Shown here in pieces: positions 20,507 to 31,500 of a stretch of DNA of 64,000 bases. The notes beneath the pieces were generated by a model. That model saw nothing but the letters and a program-made list of their open reading frames with translations, had not been told where the DNA came from and did not search any database. The stretch covers positions 1 through 64,000 of the forward strand of contig NZ_LDTB01000004.1 of NCBI RefSeq assembly GCF_001476895.1, given 5' to 3'. Origin of the DNA: Sphingomonas endophytica (GTDB taxonomy: Bacteria > Pseudomonadota > Alphaproteobacteria > Sphingomonadales > Sphingomonadaceae). Each line of letters opens with the position of its first letter. The stretch's first letter is position 1. A program made the translations under genes and the position numbers.

Positions 20507-22768
20507 ATGCATAATCCGCGCTGGGCCGCCCTGATGGCGGCGACGATGTTGTGTGGCATGACCACACCGGCCTGGGCAGCGGAAGACGAGCGTTCGATCG
20601 ACGGGGTGGCGGGTGACGATGCGGGCGAGCGGGATCGCGACGAGGTGCTGGTCACCGGCGAGCGCGCGCGGCGCGGCGGCGCGATCGGCGCCAAGACCGA
20701 CACGCCGCTGATCGCGCTGCCGCAGACGGTGGTGGTGATCGACGACGCAGAGCTTCGCCGCCGCAACGCGCTGTCGATCAACCAGGCGCTCGGCTATGTC
20801 GCGGGCGTCGCCCCGAACCAGCGCGGCAACGTCGCGACCCGCTACGATCAGTTGTACCTGCGCGGCTTCACCCCCGGCATCTTCGTCGACGGGATGCGCG
20901 CGCAGGGCGGCGTCTATGCCAACACGCAGTTGGACTTTCACCTGGTGGAGAGCGTCGACATCATCAAGGGACCGGCCTCCGTCCTGTACGGCAGCGGCAC
21001 GCCCGGCGGGCTCGTCAACCTGGCCAGCAAGCTGCCCTATGCCGAGGCGGGCGGCCGAATCGAACTGGCCGGCGGCAATTTCGACCTGTTGCGCTCCTCG
21101 ATCGACGTGAACCAGCCGCTCGACGGCGACGGCCGCTGGCGCTTCCGCGCGATCGCGGGCGCGGAACGCTCGGACGGCTTCCTGACGATGACCCGCAACC
21201 GGCGCTGGTATGCACGGCCGATGCTGACCTTCGCGCCGGACGACGCGACCAGTATCACACTGATCCTCAGCTATCAGCGCGATCCCGAATCGGCGTCGTA
21301 CAGCGGCGTGCCGGTGTACGGCTCCGCCCTCCCCAATCCGTTCGGTCAGTTGCCCGTCGATCTCAACGTGTCGGAGCCCGCCTATGAGGCGTTCGATCGC
21401 GTCCAGAAGTCCGCGACGATCCTGTTCCGGCGCGAACTGAACGATACGCTGACGTGGACCAGCAACGCCCGCTACTTCGACGTCGACCTGCACTATCGTC
21501 AGATCTATCTCAGCGCGTTCCGCACGGTCGGCAGTGGTGCGGCGCGGAGCACCGACTTCTCGACGATCGTGCGGGGCGGCGGTGGTGCCGACGAACGTTT
21601 CCGCACGCTGACGCTCGATAACCGCATCGCCGCCGACTTCGCCACCGGGCCTCTACGCCATACACTGCTCGCCGGTATCGACTATGCCCATAACGAAGGG
21701 CGCAACGACCAGCAGTTCCTGACCGGTGAAACCACCAGCCCAGTCACGAACATCCCCAATTTCAACCTCTATACGCCCCGCTATGGTGGGACGATCCCCA
21801 GCTTCGCCCTGACGCAGACCCGCAGCTTCCGCCGGATCGACCAACTGGGTGCCTACGTGCAGGACCAGATCACGCTCGGCGGATTGCACCTGATCGCGAG
21901 CGGGCGGTGGGACTGGTACGACCAACTTACCCGCAACCGCACCACCGGCGCGGTGACCGAGTCGTCGCAGACCGCCTTCACCACCCGGCTGGGCGCCTTG
22001 TACGAGACGCGAGCCGGGTTGTCGCCCTTCGCCAGCTATTCGGAAAGCTTCGAGCCGCAGACCGGCGCCGGCTTCGACGGCACGCCCTTCGTGCCCGTCA
22101 CGGGGCGGCAGTATGAGGCGGGGCTGAAGTTCCGGCCGCGCGGCACATCGGCGCTCTTTACGCTGTCGGCCTATGACCTGCGCCGGCAGAACGTGCCCGT
22201 GGCGGACCCGGTCAACGCCAACTTCTCGGTACAGGTCGGCGAGGTGAAGGTGCGCGGAATCGAACTGGATGGCCGCGGAGAGATAGCCCCAGGACTAAGC
22301 GTCACGGTGGCCGGGAGCTACACCGACGCGCAGGTCGTGCGCGGCAACCCGGCGGTCGGCAGCGGGCCGCAACTGTCTGGCGTCACCGGCACGAAACCGC
22401 TCGGCGTGCCCAGTTGGAGCGCGTCGAGCTTCGTCACCTGGGATCTGGAACATGTCGCGGCCGGCGCGGCCGGCGGCCTCTCGGTCGGCGGCGGGGTGCG
22501 CTACGTCGGCGAATCGGACGGCACCGCCACCTATGCAATGGGCACAGCGACCGTCGTCGAGCGATTCGCGGCGCCTGGATATGTCGTCGCCGACGCACTG
22601 ATCGGTTATGATTTCGGCGCGCTGGATCCGCGCTGGGACGGGCTGAACCTGTCGGTGAACGCCGCAAACCTGTTCGACAAGCGGCACATCGCCAGCTGTT
22701 TTTTCAACAATAGCTGCTACTTCGGGGCATCGCGCACGATCGTCGGAACCCTACGCTATCGCTGGTAA
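20507..22768 (+). CDS. TonB-dependent siderophore receptor
   Basis: A 753-aa outer-membrane receptor. The signal peptide ends at PAWAAED; the plug domain has TPLIALPQTVVVIDD, LYLRGFTPGIFVDGM, VESVDIIKGPASVLYG and GGLVNLASKLP, characteristic of the FhuA/FpvA siderophore group. The 22-strand barrel ends in a cysteine-pair loop (SCFFNNSCYFGASRT) and terminal Trp. ATG 20507 is preceded by TTGGGGA. The ligand is probably a hydroxamate or mixed ferric siderophore, but the exact one cannot be read from sequence. It is divergent from the PepSY operon. Confidence 0.9.
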   Translation: MHNPRWAALMAATMLCGMTTPAWAAEDERSIDGVAGDDAGERDRDEVLVTGERARRGGAIGAKTDTPLIALPQTVVVIDDAELRRRNALSINQALGYVAGVAPNQRGNVATRYDQLYLRGFTPGIFVDGMRAQGGVYANTQLDFHLVESVDIIKGPASVLYGSGTPGGLVNLASKLPYAEAGGRIELAGGNFDLLRSSIDVNQPLDGDGRWRFRAIAGAERSDGFLTMTRNRRWYARPMLTFAPDDATSITLILSYQRDPESASYSGVPVYGSALPNPFGQLPVDLNVSEPAYEAFDRVQKSATILFRRELNDTLTWTSNARYFDVDLHYRQIYLSAFRTVGSGAARSTDFSTIVRGGGGADERFRTLTLDNRIAADFATGPLRHTLLAGIDYAHNEGRNDQQFLTGETTSPVTNIPNFNLYTPRYGGTIPSFALTQTRSFRRIDQLGAYVQDQITLGGLHLIASGRWDWYDQLTRNRTTGAVTESSQTAFTTRLGALYETRAGLSPFASYSESFEPQTGAGFDGTPFVPVTGRQYEAGLKFRPRGTSALFTLSAYDLRRQNVPVADPVNANFSVQVGEVKVRGIELDGRGEIAPGLSVTVAGSYTDAQVVRGNPAVGSGPQLSGVTGTKPLGVPSWSASSFVTWDLEHVAAGAAGGLSVGGGVRYVGESDGTATYAMGTATVVERFAAPGYVVADALIGYDFGALDPRWDGLNLSVNAANLFDKRHIASCFFNNSCYFGASRTIVGTLRYRW

Positions 22769-22816
22769 GCCCCGCCCGCGCTGCATCACGGATGTCGTCG
22801 CAACTTCGTAACGAGG

Positions 22817-24598
22817 ATGCTAGGCATTCGTTCCATGACCAGAATTTCGTCCCAGATTGCCGATGGCCCGATGCGTGTGGCGCTGGCACAATGCCGGCGC
22901 CATGTGCTGGCCGCGTTCGGGTTCAGCGCGCTCGTCAACATCCTCTATATCGCCCCGACCCTGTACATGTTGCAGGTGTACGACCGTGTCGTGCCGACCC
23001 ATGGCCGACTGACATTGGTCTTCCTGACGCTGGTGCTGGTTTTCGCGCTGGTCACACTGTCGCTGCTGGACCGGGTGCGCACCCGCCTGCTGGTGCGCGC
23101 CGGGGTCGGAATGGACGCGACGCTGGCGCCACTGCTCCTCGACGCCACGCTGGGACGCCCCGACCTGCCGGTCGCCCGTCAGGCACTGCGCGAGTTCGAT
23201 ACGGTCCGCCAGACGCTGAGCGGCCCAGGCGTGCTGGCGCTGTTCGACGCGCCGTGGACGCCGATCTACGTCGCGGTCTGCTTCCTGGTGCATCCGTGGC
23301 TGGGCGTCGTGGCACTCGCGGGCGGGACGATCCTGCCGATCCTCGCATGGCGCAACGAAAAGGCGACGCGTGGCGCGATGGAACGCGCGCAGGTCGCGGC
23401 GACCGCCAGCTACGCCAGCCAGGAAGCGGTGCTGGGTGGTGCCGAGGCGGTCCGCGCGCTGGGAATGCGCCGCGCAATGGTCACGCGCCAGCTTCGCCAC
23501 CGCGAGACGATGCTGTCGCTGCAGACCGCGGCGGGCTTCACTGGCGGCAATTACCTGACCGCCACCAAGTTCGTCCGTCTCGCGCTGCAGAGTTTCGCAC
23601 TCGGGCTGGGCGCGCTGTTGGCCATCAATAATCAAATCTCGGGCGGTGCCATCTTCGCCGCCTCCTTCCTGATCGCGCGCGCGCTCGCGCCGATCGAGCT
23701 GCTGATCGGCAGCTGGAAGGGGATCGCGCAGGCGCACGGCAGCTACAAGCGGCTCGACAAGTTGCTGGCTGACGCACAGTCCGCCGGTCCGGTGACGCAG
23801 CTGCCCGCACCGAAGGGCGCGATCACGCTGGAGCATGTGACGATCCTCAACGACCAGCGTGACGGCGCGATCGTCAATGACGCGCACCTGTCGATCCTGC
23901 CTGGCGAGGTCGTTGCGATCGTCGGTCCCAGCGGCGCGGGCAAGTCGACGCTGGCGCGCGTCATTGCCGGAGCAATCCGCCCGGATCGCGGGCGCGTTCG
24001 CGTCGATGGCGCCGACGCGACCGACTGGGATCCCGAACGGCTGGCCGTGCATATCGGCTATCTGCCGCAGGATCCGACTTTGTTCGCGGGCACCGTGAAG
24101 GAGAATATCGCGCGCTTCCGGACCGAACTGGGCGAGGATGCAGCCGAGTTGGACGCGGCGGCGATCGTCGCGGCGGAGCGCGCACGGGCGCGCGAGCTGA
24201 TCCAGCGGCTGCCGGGCGGTTTCGATCACGCGCTGAAGCCCGGCGGGCGCGGGCTGTCGGCGGGTCAGGCGCAGCGCGTCGCCCTGGCACGCGCGATGTT
24301 CGGCGACCCGGCGGTGCTGGTACTCGACGAACCGAACGCGCACCTCGATGCCGAGGGCGACAGCGCGCTGCTCGCCGCGATCGACCATTACAAGCAGGCT
24401 GGGCACACCATCCTGGTGGTCAGCCACAAGCTAGGCATCCTGCCGGTGGTCGACAAATTGCTGGTGATGCGCGGTGGCCGTGTGGAGATGTTCGGCCCAC
24501 GTGACGAGGTGCTGCCGCAGATCGCGCCGCGCCGTCCGCGTCCGGTGCCCGACACGCCCGGCACCGTCACGATCCCCGCCCCCAGCGCGAGCGCCTGA
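22817..24598 (+). CDS. Type I secretion permease/ATPase (PrtD/AprD type)
   Basis: A 593-aa inner-membrane exporter half with six TM helices (about residues 30-300) and a C-terminal ATPase: Walker A GPSGAGKST at about 370-378, signature LSAGQAQRV (variant of LSGGQ), Walker B VLVLDEPNAHLD and a switch histidine in VVSHK. The missing peptidase domain and the N after DEP place it in the PrtD-type group that exports RTX proteases, lipases or S-layer proteins. An alternative ATG at 22835 is possible. It is followed after 3 nt by the HlyD partner. Confidence 0.9.
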   Translation: MLGIRSMTRISSQIADGPMRVALAQCRRHVLAAFGFSALVNILYIAPTLYMLQVYDRVVPTHGRLTLVFLTLVLVFALVTLSLLDRVRTRLLVRAGVGMDATLAPLLLDATLGRPDLPVARQALREFDTVRQTLSGPGVLALFDAPWTPIYVAVCFLVHPWLGVVALAGGTILPILAWRNEKATRGAMERAQVAATASYASQEAVLGGAEAVRALGMRRAMVTRQLRHRETMLSLQTAAGFTGGNYLTATKFVRLALQSFALGLGALLAINNQISGGAIFAASFLIARALAPIELLIGSWKGIAQAHGSYKRLDKLLADAQSAGPVTQLPAPKGAITLEHVTILNDQRDGAIVNDAHLSILPGEVVAIVGPSGAGKSTLARVIAGAIRPDRGRVRVDGADATDWDPERLAVHIGYLPQDPTLFAGTVKENIARFRTELGEDAAELDAAAIVAAERARARELIQRLPGGFDHALKPGGRGLSAGQAQRVALARAMFGDPAVLVLDEPNAHLDAEGDSALLAAIDHYKQAGHTILVVSHKLGILPVVDKLLVMRGGRVEMFGPRDEVLPQIAPRRPRPVPDTPGTVTIPAPSASA

Positions 24599-24601
24599 GC
24601 C

Positions 24602-25960
24602 ATGGCCACCCTGCCCTTTTCCGAGTCCGCTCCGACGATCGACGCGGTGCATCAGCCGGCCGATCCGGGGCGCGACATTCGCAACGGCGCGATCGTCGCC
24701 GCACTGTTCTTCATCGTCTTCCTCGGCTGGGCGGCGTTCGCGCGGCTCGACGCGGCGGCGTACGCCGAAGGGGTGCTGGCTGTCTCCGGGCAGCGCCAGT
24801 CGGTGCAGCATCGCGACGGCGGCGTGGTCGAGAAGATCTTCGTCCGCGACGGTCAGCGCGTGCAGCAGGGGCAGATGCTGATCCGCCTCGCCTCGCCCGA
24901 AGTTCTCGCCACCGAACGCGCGCTGTCGTCGCAGGTGATCCGGCTGCTCGCGCAGCGTGCGCGTCTTCAGGCCGAGCAACTCGGGCAGGGCCGTGTCGCG
25001 ACGCCGCGTGAGTTCGCGTCGCTGACCGGCGAGGATCGCGCCGAGGCGCAGCTCGCGATGCGGCTGCAACAGACGGAATTGTCGGCACGCACCGCCACGC
25101 TCTCCGCCCAACGCGATGCGCTGGCCCAGCGCGGTGCGCAATCGAACGAACAGGGTCGCGGCTTCGGCGAGCAGGTCACCTCCGCGCAGGAGCAGCTCAA
25201 GCTGTTGAACGCCCAGATCGACGCCCTCCGTCCGCTGGCCGCGAAAGGCTTCGTATCGCAGACCCGGCTGCGTGAGCTGGAGCGGATGCGGGCCGAGTTG
25301 CAGGGGCAGCGCGGACAGTTCGCCGCCAGCGTCGCGCAGACCCGCGAGGCCGCGCGTGAGAGCCAGATCCAGCGCCTGGAAGCGGAACGCACCTTTTCCG
25401 AGCGCACCGCCGCCGACCTGCGCGACGTCGAGGTGCGGCTGGGCGAGATGCAGCCGAAGCTCGCCGCCGCGCGCGAGCAGCTGGCCCGCACCGAAATCCG
25501 CGCGCCCGCAACCGGTGCAGTCGTCGGCCTCACCGTCTTCACGCCCGGCGGCGTCATCCAGCCGGGCCAGAAGCTGATGGACATCGTGCCGGAACAGGCG
25601 CCGCTGCGCATCCAGGCGCGCATCTCGCCCGACGATGCCGACGACCTGAAGGTCGGGCAGCCGACCCGCGTCAAATTCCCCAGCCTGCACGAACGCGACA
25701 TTCCCGACCTGCACGGTACGCTGACCCGCCTGTCGGCGGACAGCTTCACCGACGAGAAAAGCGGGATCAGCTACTTCACGGGCGAAGTGACCGTGCCGCC
25801 GGCGGAGTTGAAGGTGCTGTCGAAGTTCCGTGGAGCGTCGTTCCAGCTTCGTCCCGGCATGCCGGCACAAGTGCTGATTCCGCTGCGTAAACGAACCGCG
25901 CTGGATTATGCGCTGGAACCGCTGGTCGGCAGCTTCTGGGCGTCGTTCCGGGAACATTGA
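24602..25960 (+). CDS. HlyD-family type I secretion adaptor (PrtE type)
   Basis: A 452-aa periplasmic adaptor with one TM helix at about residues 30-48. A split lipoyl domain follows (VQHRDGGVVEKIFVRDGQRVQQGQ and EIRAPATGAVVGLTVFTPGGVI), then a long coiled coil at about residues 95-290 with many Q and R, and a C-terminal beta-barrel. It bridges the ABC exporter to a TolC-like channel. No tolC homologue and no RTX-type substrate are visible nearby, so both must be encoded elsewhere. Confidence 0.9.
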   Translation: MATLPFSESAPTIDAVHQPADPGRDIRNGAIVAALFFIVFLGWAAFARLDAAAYAEGVLAVSGQRQSVQHRDGGVVEKIFVRDGQRVQQGQMLIRLASPEVLATERALSSQVIRLLAQRARLQAEQLGQGRVATPREFASLTGEDRAEAQLAMRLQQTELSARTATLSAQRDALAQRGAQSNEQGRGFGEQVTSAQEQLKLLNAQIDALRPLAAKGFVSQTRLRELERMRAELQGQRGQFAASVAQTREAARESQIQRLEAERTFSERTAADLRDVEVRLGEMQPKLAAAREQLARTEIRAPATGAVVGLTVFTPGGVIQPGQKLMDIVPEQAPLRIQARISPDDADDLKVGQPTRVKFPSLHERDIPDLHGTLTRLSADSFTDEKSGISYFTGEVTVPPAELKVLSKFRGASFQLRPGMPAQVLIPLRKRTALDYALEPLVGSFWASFREH

Positions 25961-25969
25961 TCGCGCGAT

Positions 25970-26000
25970 GCGGCGGACAGCACGCGATGTTGTCCGCCGC
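25970..26000 (+). terminator. Hairpin after type I secretion operon
   Basis: A perfect 10-bp stem GCGGCGGACA/TGTCCGCCGC with an 11-nt loop, 10 bp after the HlyD stop. There is no T-run, so it may be a weak or rho-assisted terminator. The rest of the gap to 26227 shows no gene. Confidence 0.4.
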
Positions 26001-26227
26001 AACCACCCGCCATATTGCAAATGCTCCCAGGACGATCGCCGAAAGCGCGCTTGACCACCTGAGATGCTCCGCCGCCCCTGCTCATGCGGACACGCAAAGC
26101 GCGCAAAACGGAGCTGACCGCTCCCGCCGCGACCGACACATGACGATCGCGCACGTGGTCGACCGAACGGCGACGATTGGCGCGCCTGCGGTCGCCCGCT
26201 ACTGATGCCGCAAAGAGGGGCAAGCGC

Positions 26228-27160
26228 GTGGCATCAACCGGATTCGCCGTCATCGCCGATGGCCTGGTAAAACGATACGGGGATCGGCGCGTCGTCGACG
26301 GGGTCGATCTGGCGGTGCCGGCGGGCGCGATCTACGGCGTGCTCGGGCCGAATGGCGCGGGCAAGACCACCACGCTGCGCATGATGCTCGGCATCATTGA
26401 ACCGGATGCCGGGGCGCGGATCCTGCTCGACACCGCTCATCCGCGAGATGCCGGCGACCGCGTCGGCTACCTTCCCGAAGAACGTGGCCTGTATCCGTCG
26501 ATGACGGCGCGCGAAGCGGTGGCCTTCATGGCGGCGTTGCGCGGACTCGACTGGCAAACAGGACGCGCGCGCGCCGCCGACCTGCTGGAGGCGGCGGGCC
26601 TGGGCCATGCGATCGACGCGAAGATCCGCAAGCTCTCCAAGGGCATGGCGCAGCTTGTGCAATTGCTGGGTGCGGTCGTGCACCGCCCGGAGCTGCTGGT
26701 GCTCGACGAACCGTTTTCGGGGCTCGATCCGGTCAATCAGGAACGGTTGGAGGCGCTGATACTCGCCGAGCGCGATCGCGGCGCGACGATCCTGTTTTCC
26801 ACCCATGTCATGCAGCATGCGCAGCGGCTCTGCGACCGGCTGGCGATCATCGCGGGGGGCCGCCGCCGCTTCGAAGGCACGGTGGACGAAGCGCGCGCGC
26901 TGTTGCCGCAACAGGTGCACTACGTGCCCGTGCGCGCCGATGACACCTTGCCGGATATGCTGCCCGCCGGGGCGCGGCGGCATGGCGAGGAATGGCGCTT
27001 CGTACTGCCGACCGATGGCGTGGAGGGGCTGTTGAAGCGCCTGATCGACGCCGGTTACGGAATCGCCGGCCTGTCGATCGAGCGACCGGGACTGCACGAC
27101 GCCTTCGTGCGGATCGTCGGGCGGGATGCCGTGGCGCCGGGTCCGGACACCACCGCATGA
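26228..27160 (+). CDS. ABC exporter ATP-binding protein (NatA-like)
   Basis: A 310-aa ATPase: Walker A GPNGAGKTTT, Q-loop region YLPEERGLYPSM (a NatA-type E in place of the usual Q), signature LSKGMAQ, Walker B LLVLDEPFSGLDP and H-loop STHVM. A C-terminal extension follows, as in NatA and Ccm-type exporters. The start is GTG at 26228 with AGAGGGG 7-8 nt upstream; the longer ATG start has none. The stop overlaps the permease start (ATGA). Substrate unknown; sodium or drug efflux are known roles of relatives. Confidence 0.87.
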   Translation: MASTGFAVIADGLVKRYGDRRVVDGVDLAVPAGAIYGVLGPNGAGKTTTLRMMLGIIEPDAGARILLDTAHPRDAGDRVGYLPEERGLYPSMTAREAVAFMAALRGLDWQTGRARAADLLEAAGLGHAIDAKIRKLSKGMAQLVQLLGAVVHRPELLVLDEPFSGLDPVNQERLEALILAERDRGATILFSTHVMQHAQRLCDRLAIIAGGRRRFEGTVDEARALLPQQVHYVPVRADDTLPDMLPAGARRHGEEWRFVLPTDGVEGLLKRLIDAGYGIAGLSIERPGLHDAFVRIVGRDAVAPGPDTTA

Positions 27161-28386
27161 CCCGGGCGCGTCGCTACCTTCGCCAGACGCTGACGATCGC
27201 ACGCCGCGATTTTACCGCGACCGTGTTCACGCCGATCTTCCTGCTGTTCCTGTTCGCGCCGCTGATCATGGCCTCGTTCGGCGCCATCGGCGGACTCGGC
27301 GCCGCAAACGCGTCGCAGGGGTCTGCGGACAAGGCGCGGCTGGTCCTGCTGCTGGCCCCTGCCGAGCAGCGAATGGTCGGTACCGCCGACACCCGGTTGC
27401 GCGCACTGTTCACCGGTGACCGGCAGCCCCCCGCGATCGACGCCCGTGCGGCGGCGGGCGACCCGCACCAGCAGGCCCGCGCCGCGTTCGACGACGCACG
27501 AGTCGATGTCGCGGCGGTGCTGTATGGCACGCTCGACCAGCCGACGATCCTGTATGCGGCCGGGAACCGTGACGATGCCCGCTATCTGGCAGTCGTCGCG
27601 CGGCAGGCGGTGCTGACCGTGCGCGCCGGCACCGCCCCGTTGCCCGAGCCGCGCATCGAGCGGATCGTCAACGGCGCACCCTCGCTGGGCGGCCGCACGG
27701 CTTCGTCCTTCTTCGCGGTGTTCGGGATCTTCTTTCTGACCTTGTTCCTGTCCGGGCAGGTCGTCGGCACGATGGCCGAAGAGCGTAACAACAAGGTGAT
27801 CGAGGTGCTGGCCGCCGCCGTGCCGCTGGAAAGCGTCTTCCTGGGCAAGTTGCTGGGAATGTACGGGGTCGCGCTGCTGTTCGTCGCCTTCTGGGCGACG
27901 GTGCTCAGCCAGATCGGCATGCTGTTGCCCGCGGACATCGCGGGCGGGCTGCGGCAATTGCATCCGGCGATCGGCATGGGCGGGTTCGCTTTGCTGTTCG
28001 GTGCCTATTTCACCACCGCCTATCTCCTGCTGGGATCGGTGTTCCTCGGCGTCGGTGCGCAGGCATCGACGATGCGTGAGGTTCAGATGCTGTCGCTGCC
28101 GATCACGATCATCCAGGTCGCGATGTTCGCGCTTGCCTCCGCCGCCGTCTCGCATCCCGACAGCGCCATCGCCACCGCCGCGGCGCTGTTTCCCCTCTCC
28201 TCCCCCTTCGCGATGGCCGGGCGCGCGGCCGCGTCGGGCGGTTGGTGGCCGCACCTCGCCGCGTTGGCGTGGCAGTTGATGTGGGTGGCGATCTTCATCA
28301 CCACCGGGGCGCGGCTGTTCCGGCGCGGCGTCCTGCAATCGGGCAGCGCGAAGCCCGCTTGGCGGCGGCTGCTCATCCGCGGCTGA
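27157..28386 (+). CDS. ABC exporter permease (NatB-like, ABC-2 type)
   Basis: A 409-aa membrane subunit with one N-terminal TM helix, a periplasmic loop of about 150 residues, then five TM helices. The segment VVGTMAEERNNKVIEVLAAAVP is a hallmark of the NatB/ABC-2 group. It is coupled to the ATPase by a 4-nt overlap, forming a two-gene exporter. No regulator or accessory protein is next to it. Confidence 0.86.
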   Translation: MTRARRYLRQTLTIARRDFTATVFTPIFLLFLFAPLIMASFGAIGGLGAANASQGSADKARLVLLLAPAEQRMVGTADTRLRALFTGDRQPPAIDARAAAGDPHQQARAAFDDARVDVAAVLYGTLDQPTILYAAGNRDDARYLAVVARQAVLTVRAGTAPLPEPRIERIVNGAPSLGGRTASSFFAVFGIFFLTLFLSGQVVGTMAEERNNKVIEVLAAAVPLESVFLGKLLGMYGVALLFVAFWATVLSQIGMLLPADIAGGLRQLHPAIGMGGFALLFGAYFTTAYLLLGSVFLGVGAQASTMREVQMLSLPITIIQVAMFALASAAVSHPDSAIATAAALFPLSSPFAMAGRAAASGGWWPHLAALAWQLMWVAIFITTGARLFRRGVLQSGSAKPAWRRLLIRG

Positions 28387-28560
28387 CGCGGCCGGTCAGG
28401 TCATCGGTGCTGTCGCTTTTTTGCAACGCCGCGGCAAAGTGTTGCAGCGCATGAAAGAACGACTCGGAACTGTCATGCAACCGACATAATGTCCCGCCAT
28501 CGGCGCCCTGACGACGAAGCCGTCGCGGGTCGCGCTTCGGCCAAAGGGGACAATTTTTCG

Positions 28561-31500
28561 ATGCGAAACAACCTGTTCGTGGGTGTGGCTGCGGTCGCGC
28601 TCATCATGCCGGTCGCTGCGGCGGCGCAGGAGACGACCTCGGCGATCCGCGGCAGCGTGACCGCCAACGGCGCGCCGGTCGCCGGGGCGAGCGTGACGAT
28701 CCTCAATGTGCCGACAGGTGGAACCTCGACGGTGACGACCGATGCTGGCGGCAGTTTCAATGCCACGGGTCTGCGCGTTGGCGGCCCTTACACGGTGACC
28801 GTCACGGCGCCGGGCTACGCCTCGACGCAGGTCACCGACATCGAAACGGTCGTCGCGCAGAGCTTTGAGCTGCCGATCGAGCTCACCGCCGAGACCGCTG
28901 GCGGCGGCGATATCGTCGTCACGGCGTCGCGCCTGCCGAACGCCCGCAACCTGAGCCAGGGTCCGGCCAACGTCCTGTCCGCCGCGCAGATCGCCAGCGT
29001 TGCATCGGTCAACCGCGACGTCCGCGATCTGATGCGCCGCGATCCGTTCGCGCGCCTCGACTATTCGGAAGGCAGCGGCCGCGCGGTCAGCTTCGCGGGC
29101 CAGAACGCGCGCTACAACCGCTTCTCGATCGACGGCGTGCCTGTCACCGACAATTTCGGCCTGAACCCGGACGGTCTGCCGACCCGCCGCTCGCCGGTCC
29201 CGTTCGACGCGATCGGCCAGTTCCAGACCAAGGTCGCGCCTTATGACGTCCGCGAAGGCAACTTTCAGGGCGGCGCGATCAATGCGATCCTGAAGTCGGG
29301 CACCAACGAGTTCCACGGCACCGGCTTCTACGCCTATTCGAGCGACGAACTGACCGGCAAGCGTACGAAGGCGGGCCCGGGCGTTCCGACTGGTCGCGTG
29401 ACCATCCCGAACTTCAAGTATGAGAATTACGGTGCCGAGCTGTCCGGCCCGATCATCAAGGACAAGCTGTTCTTCATGGTCGCGGGCGAGCGCGTCCGCG
29501 CCGGCACGCCAATCGTGGAAGGCACGCCTGGCAACAATGCCGGCACCGTGATCCCGAACATCACCGACGCCGCGGTCCAGCAGATCCAGCAGATCGCCCA
29601 GAGCCGCTACGGCTACAACACCGGCGGCATCCTGAACAATTCGGACGATCGCGACGATCGTTTGGTGGCAAAGCTGGACGCGAACCTCTCCGACACGCAG
29701 CGCGCGTCGGTGACGTACATGTACACGAAGGACCAGATCCGCTTCAATCAGAACACCCAAGTGGGCCCGGCGAGCAGCACCGGCAACGCCCCGGGTCTGG
29801 GCCTCGAGTCGAACGGCTATGTCGGCTCCAACCGGCTGCATGCAGGCGTCGTCCAGTTGAACTCGGACTGGTCCGATGAATTCTCGACGGAAGTCCGCGG
29901 CTTCTACAAGGACTACAAGCGCGGTCAGGATCCGATCCTGGGTCGAGGCTTTGCGCAATTCCAGGTCTGCACCGCGGCGCAGTCGGATCGCGGCAGCTTC
30001 GGCACCGGCGGCAGCACCGCGACGGGGATCGATCTCTCGACCAACTGCGCGAACGGCTCGGGTGTCGTCTCGTTCGGTCCCGACATTTCGCGCCAGTCGA
30101 ACGAACTGACCAGCCGCACATGGGGTGGCACGGTGCAGGCCCGCCTGACCCGTGACGACCACGATCTGCGCATCTTCGGCGAAATGTCGGATACGAAGAT
30201 CGTCAACCTGTTCGTTCAGCGCACGGCTGGCGACTATTATTTCGACTCGATCGCCGATTTCCAGGCAGGCAATGCCCAGCGTCTGCGGTATCAGAACGCC
30301 ATTCCGTCGCTGAATCCGATCGATGCCGCCGCGCGGTTCCAGTATCAGTCCTATGCCTTCGGCATCCAGGACAATTGGCGGATCAGCGATCTGCTGACGC
30401 TGTCCTACGGCATGCGCTATGACATGTACGGCGGTCACGGTCGTCCGGCGCTGAACCAGAACTTCGTAAACCGCTACGGCTTCACCAACCAGGAGTACAT
30501 CTCGGGCAAGGGTGTTTTCCAGCCGCGTGTCGGGTTCGACTTCAAGGCGACACCGCAGCTCACCTTCCGCGGCGGCATCGGCATCTTCTCGGGTGGTTCG
30601 CCGGACGTCTATATTTCGAACAGCTATTCGAATACAGGCTTCCTGACGAACAGCATCGATGTCACGCAGGCCAACAACGGCAGCTATTCGGTCGGCACCG
30701 GCGGCCAGATCCTGACCAACGTCAATGGCACGACGATCCCGACTGCGGCCAATGATCTGGTGAAGAATGCGACGACCGCGACCGGTGCTCCCACCAATGC
30801 GCTGGCGCGTGACTTCCGCCTTCCCTCGCAGTGGCGCGGTACGCTGTCGGCCGATTACGACAGCGATTTCGGCGGCTTCCTGGGCGGCGGCTGGCATCTG
30901 GGTGCCGACTTCTTGTGGTCGGAAGTCCGCGATCAGGTCTATTTCGCCGACTATCGCGTCACGCCGACCGCTCTGAAGACACCCGATGGGCGCGTCCGGT
31001 ACCAGTCGGTAACGACCTTCGGTGACCGGTTCCAGGACATCGTGTTGACCAACACGTCGCAGGGCCGCGCCTATATCGGCGTAGCGCGTTTCGACAAGTC
31101 GTTCGACAACTGGCTGAACATTTCGGCCAGCTACACCTACCAAGACGTCAAGGATAAGACGCCCGCGACCTCGTCGACCGCCGGTTCCAACTATGGCAAT
31201 GGTGCGTTCTTCGACGGCAGCGGTACGACCTACGGCGTGTCGAACGATCAGGTCCGTCACTTCATCAAGTACGGCGCCACCTTCGATCACGCGTTCTTCG
31301 GCGACTACAAGACCAACGTCGCCATCTTCGGCGAAACCCGCATCGGCAAGCCGTACAGCTACACGATGCAGGATACCTCGTCGAACCGCAGCCCGATCTT
31401 CGGCAACGTCGGGACGCAGTCGCGCTACCTGCTGTATGTGCCGACGTCGACCACCGACGCGCTCGTCAGCTATGGCGACACGGTCGTGAACGGCGTGGTC

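Noticed and set aside
20429..21493. N-terminal extension of the DUF3649 frame into the antisense of the siderophore receptor
   Set aside because: The extension is antisense to a real gene; ATG 20425 has its own ribosome site.
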